Assembly: GCA_023091735.1 (NCBI GenBank)
Contig: JALKBU010000033.1
Span: 1 to 64,000 of the forward strand
Direction: 5' to 3'
DNA: 64,000 nucleotides
Source of the DNA: Trichomonas tenax
Lineage: Eukaryota > Parabasalia > Trichomonadida > Trichomonadidae
The translations under genes were made by a program, and so were the position numbers. The notes beneath the pieces were generated by a model that saw nothing but the letters and a program-made list of their open reading frames with translations, made no database searches and was not told the DNA's origin. Shown piece by piece: positions 61,706 through 64,000 of the stretch. The number at the start of each line of letters is the position of its first letter. Positions within the stretch are counted from its first letter, which is position 1.

Positions 61706-62520
61706 AAGCAAAATCAAGGTATTTTGCCAATAATTTTTACAAAAAAATCAATTATTTTCGGTTCCATCTTTATATTATTCAACTGCATAATGAAACAATA
61801 TCAATAAATCATTCTAATCATACATATTGATATCGATTTGTAATATTTCCCGTCACTTGCTTTTCGGCCATGAGTGGTCAATTTGATTTTTCGATCAAAC
61901 TTAAAAATCGAAATGCTTAAATGGTATGCTATTGATATATCAACGTTTGAAGCGATTCTAAATTTGCGAGGTCTGTTCGAATTTTTAAAGTATTCAAAAA
62001 TAAAAACGATAAAAAAATAATTAGCATTATTTACATTATTTTATTAATGTAAACAGTGTCAAATAAATTGTGAAAAAACGTGACTTTAAACCTTATTCAC
62101 TTTTTAAAATGTGTTTATTATAACATTTACATAATGGTAATGCTAATTTTGCCAATTTTGGTCGCTAAAAGCCAAATTTGAGAGTTAAAACACTTCTTTA
62201 TTTATTCAAGTATGGATTTTTAGATTTTAATGTATATAGAATGTATGCTGAATAATATGCACTTTTTGTACGGTCATGGCCATGAAGGTAAAGTTGATGG
62301 ATTTTAATACCTCATATATACTTTTTAGCAATTAATTTATCTATAGCAAAAGTTTAAAATTTTTTGTGACGAAACGATAATTTATAAATTTGTTATATTG
62401 TAAATTGAATTTGTTAAAATTTTAAATTTCAATTAAAATCTTATCACGCAAAGCAGAGATCCGCGAAGTCATAAAAAAGGTTTTAGTGGAAAAGAACTAT
62501 CACCTTAAGTAATAAAAGTG
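61706..62520. other. Intergenic spacer
   Basis: No gene or strong repeat seen. Confidence 0.55.
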
Positions 62521-62525
62521 TCACA
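62521..62525 (+). promoter_or_regulatory. Initiator of the seven-helix protein gene
   Basis: TCACA followed by AAAATGG. Transcription at 62523 would leave a 6-base leader. Confidence 0.6.
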
Positions 62526-62528
62526 AAA

Positions 62529-63434
62529 ATGGATGAAAGTTATTGGTTCACTGGGAATCTTCCTGTTGAATGTAAAACCTTCAGCTCATTCTCATGCGAT
62601 CACCCGATGTCAGTCGTTGGTATTATAATGACGATAGCTATATTATTACCTTACAGTTATGTGATTGCAAATATTCTTAGACAAGGTAAGTTGTTTTCAA
62701 GCTGGAGCTACCATGCACAGCCTGGTGTAGGTTACGCTGCAGCATTCATCGTCTTTGCTGTTATCTTATGCTATTATTTTTTTATTTTATTCGCCGACAG
62801 ACACCAGCAGATTAATGACTTGTTTTCCAACATATGCTCAATACCAGGTGACTTATATTTGATTGGTTTGTCGATTTATTTAGTCCAAATTTGCAATGTT
62901 TTAACAAATGTTGGTGTTAAGTTCTCATTCATAATGCTGTACTTAGCAAGATTCCTTCAGTATTTCTTTTGCGCGACAACAGTTGCAAAAACACTTTTAT
63001 GTTACGTTAATATCAACACGAAGTGGAGAGAATTCATTTTCTCTGATTTTGGCTTTTACTATGTTAGAATTCTGGTCCCGACAGAGGTATTCGTTGACTC
63101 GCTTTCATTTTTGGTCCTTGCTGTGACCTTCAAATTCTCGAGTTTAAATTTGTTATTCGATGTCAAAAAACGAAGATTAATGAACATCTATTTATTCGTT
63201 TATCCATTGGCTTTCTGCATCGTTATCCCCATAAGGTTCTTCATTGATGAGGTCCCTGTCTATCAGTTCTTCTATTCAGACATTAACAAGTTCACGTGGA
63301 TGTACGGAATGCTTTATTTAACCCACAGATTCCTTCTCGATGGAGTTGTTTTTCTCATCATGGTAATGCTCTCTGAGAGGTCGGAAGAACCGGAAATGAC
63401 TGAAGCGCACTTAGATGACGCAATTTTTGTTTGA
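62529..63434 (+). CDS. Seven-helix membrane protein, function unknown
   Basis: A protein of 301 residues. Seven hydrophobic helices can be placed at about 27-50, 68-90, 105-127, 131-158, 177-202, 217-239 and 257-283. The N-terminus (about 26 residues, with C15 and C23) would be outside and the acidic C-terminus (SEEPEMTEAHLDDAIF) inside. The topology is that of a G-protein-coupled-receptor-like protein, yet DRY and NPxxY motifs are absent, so this is a shape argument only. A trichomonad-specific family is likely. It stands alone, with an 800-base spacer upstream and more than 500 bases downstream. Confidence 0.75.
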   Translation: MDESYWFTGNLPVECKTFSSFSCDHPMSVVGIIMTIAILLPYSYVIANILRQGKLFSSWSYHAQPGVGYAAAFIVFAVILCYYFFILFADRHQQINDLFSNICSIPGDLYLIGLSIYLVQICNVLTNVGVKFSFIMLYLARFLQYFFCATTVAKTLLCYVNINTKWREFIFSDFGFYYVRILVPTEVFVDSLSFLVLAVTFKFSSLNLLFDVKKRRLMNIYLFVYPLAFCIVIPIRFFIDEVPVYQFFYSDINKFTWMYGMLYLTHRFLLDGVVFLIMVMLSERSEEPEMTEAHLDDAIFV

Positions 63435-64000
63435 AATGAAAAATATGTTCAGCAATGGCATCACAGTTGACTACACTAAGATTTGTCAGTAATGATGTGA
63501 ATTAATCATGCTTATTTCATGTAATTGTTTTTTGCATATAAAAAATATTGTTTGTTTTGCTATTAAATACAGCTACATTATAATACTTATGGGAAGTAAT
63601 ATATAATCCTCGACTAATTTTAGCCAATAAACCACTAATAACAATTCAGATAATCTTATTTGCGACAAAATAATCTCTTTCTTATGTGATCCAACTTAAA
63701 TTTTGTATTTATATAATGTAATAGTTTGATTTTTGATAATTAAATAATCGGTAAGGAATCTTTAAAGGTACCTTGGATCTTTTTTACCTGTATTTTTAAA
63801 TCATATTTAGGATCTAAGTTGTATAGTCCATGGGGATGTATATACGCATTTCGAAAATCACGCCTGTATTTAAATAGGGGATGCAATATTTAGTGGATGA
63901 AAATTATATACAGATATATTGATATACGCATGTGCAGAATGCTGTATCTATTCTAATTAATCAAATCTGAATGTTTGAAAATTTAATTTAAATATTATCT
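63435..64000. other. 3' spacer to the window end
   Basis: AT-rich sequence; no gene seen before the window ends. Confidence 0.55.

Overview
The window looks like a contig from a parabasalid protist (trichomonad), most likely of Tritrichomonas type. The DNA is very AT-rich. Genes are intron-poor and sit on both strands between long AT-rich spacers. Several start codons lie 6-18 bases after a TCA(C/T)(A/T) initiator, the core promoter known from trichomonads. The gene content also fits: Myb-type regulators, BspA-like leucine-rich-repeat surface proteins, glycine-rich surface proteins, GAF/PAS signalling proteins, an iron alcohol dehydrogenase, a secreted beta-amylase, and many broken copies of large families. 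No rRNA, tRNA, CRISPR array or complete autonomous transposon was found.

Layout. 1-13.8 kb holds a UBL-UBA ubiquitin-shuttle-like protein, a multi-GAF protein ending in a phosphodiesterase-like domain without its catalytic histidines, a large one-pass membrane protein, a coiled-coil protein, an unrecognised 424-residue protein and a Myb regulator. 16-22.5 kb holds two divergent paralogues of a small C2-like protein, a possible relic of a third, and a glycine-rich surface protein broken by one stop. 23-27.3 kb is a divergent pair: a DZIP1/Iguana-like basal-body protein and an atypical E2F with two DNA-binding domains. Between them are two perfect E2F sites and one variant. 28.4-36.1 kb has a broken MFS transporter, DNA polymerase kappa (TTG where ATG is expected), a Myb gene, relics of membrane-transport genes and a frameshifted Myb gene. 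36.7-41.3 kb has a CAMK-like kinase, then 3.4 kb rich in palindromes and inverted repeats plus a small alcohol dehydrogenase fragment. 41.4-48.8 kb has a BspA-like gene, an alcohol dehydrogenase inactivated by a 13-base deletion, a PAS fragment, a second broken BspA-like gene and beta-amylase. 49-64 kb has a cluster of stem-loops, a 1300-residue coiled-coil protein, three tandem degenerate copies of a beta-helix-like surface protein, several long inverted repeats and a seven-helix membrane protein.

The most unusual structure is at 50.6-51.5 kb. Six well-formed stem-loops (arms 20-32 bases) and two degenerate ones lie one after another at a pitch of about 100-130 bases. Their sequences are unrelated and the region has no coding sequence. 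It resembles a polycistronic microRNA or hairpin-RNA locus. Stem mismatches become G:U pairs much more often if the minus strand is transcribed (9 against 2). A stem of the same architecture, with 35-base arms, lies at 40.86-40.96 kb.

Likely shared regulation: a recurring TGAC(A/G)(C/T)GTAA-like element lies before several genes (DZIP1/E2F, Myb at 32.4 kb, coiled-coil at 55.9 kb, alcohol dehydrogenase). The alcohol dehydrogenase, beta-amylase, E2F and one C2-like gene share an initiator of the form TCATTTTT. Coding sequences of beta-amylase and alcohol dehydrogenase are visibly richer in G and C, as expected for strongly expressed trichomonad genes.
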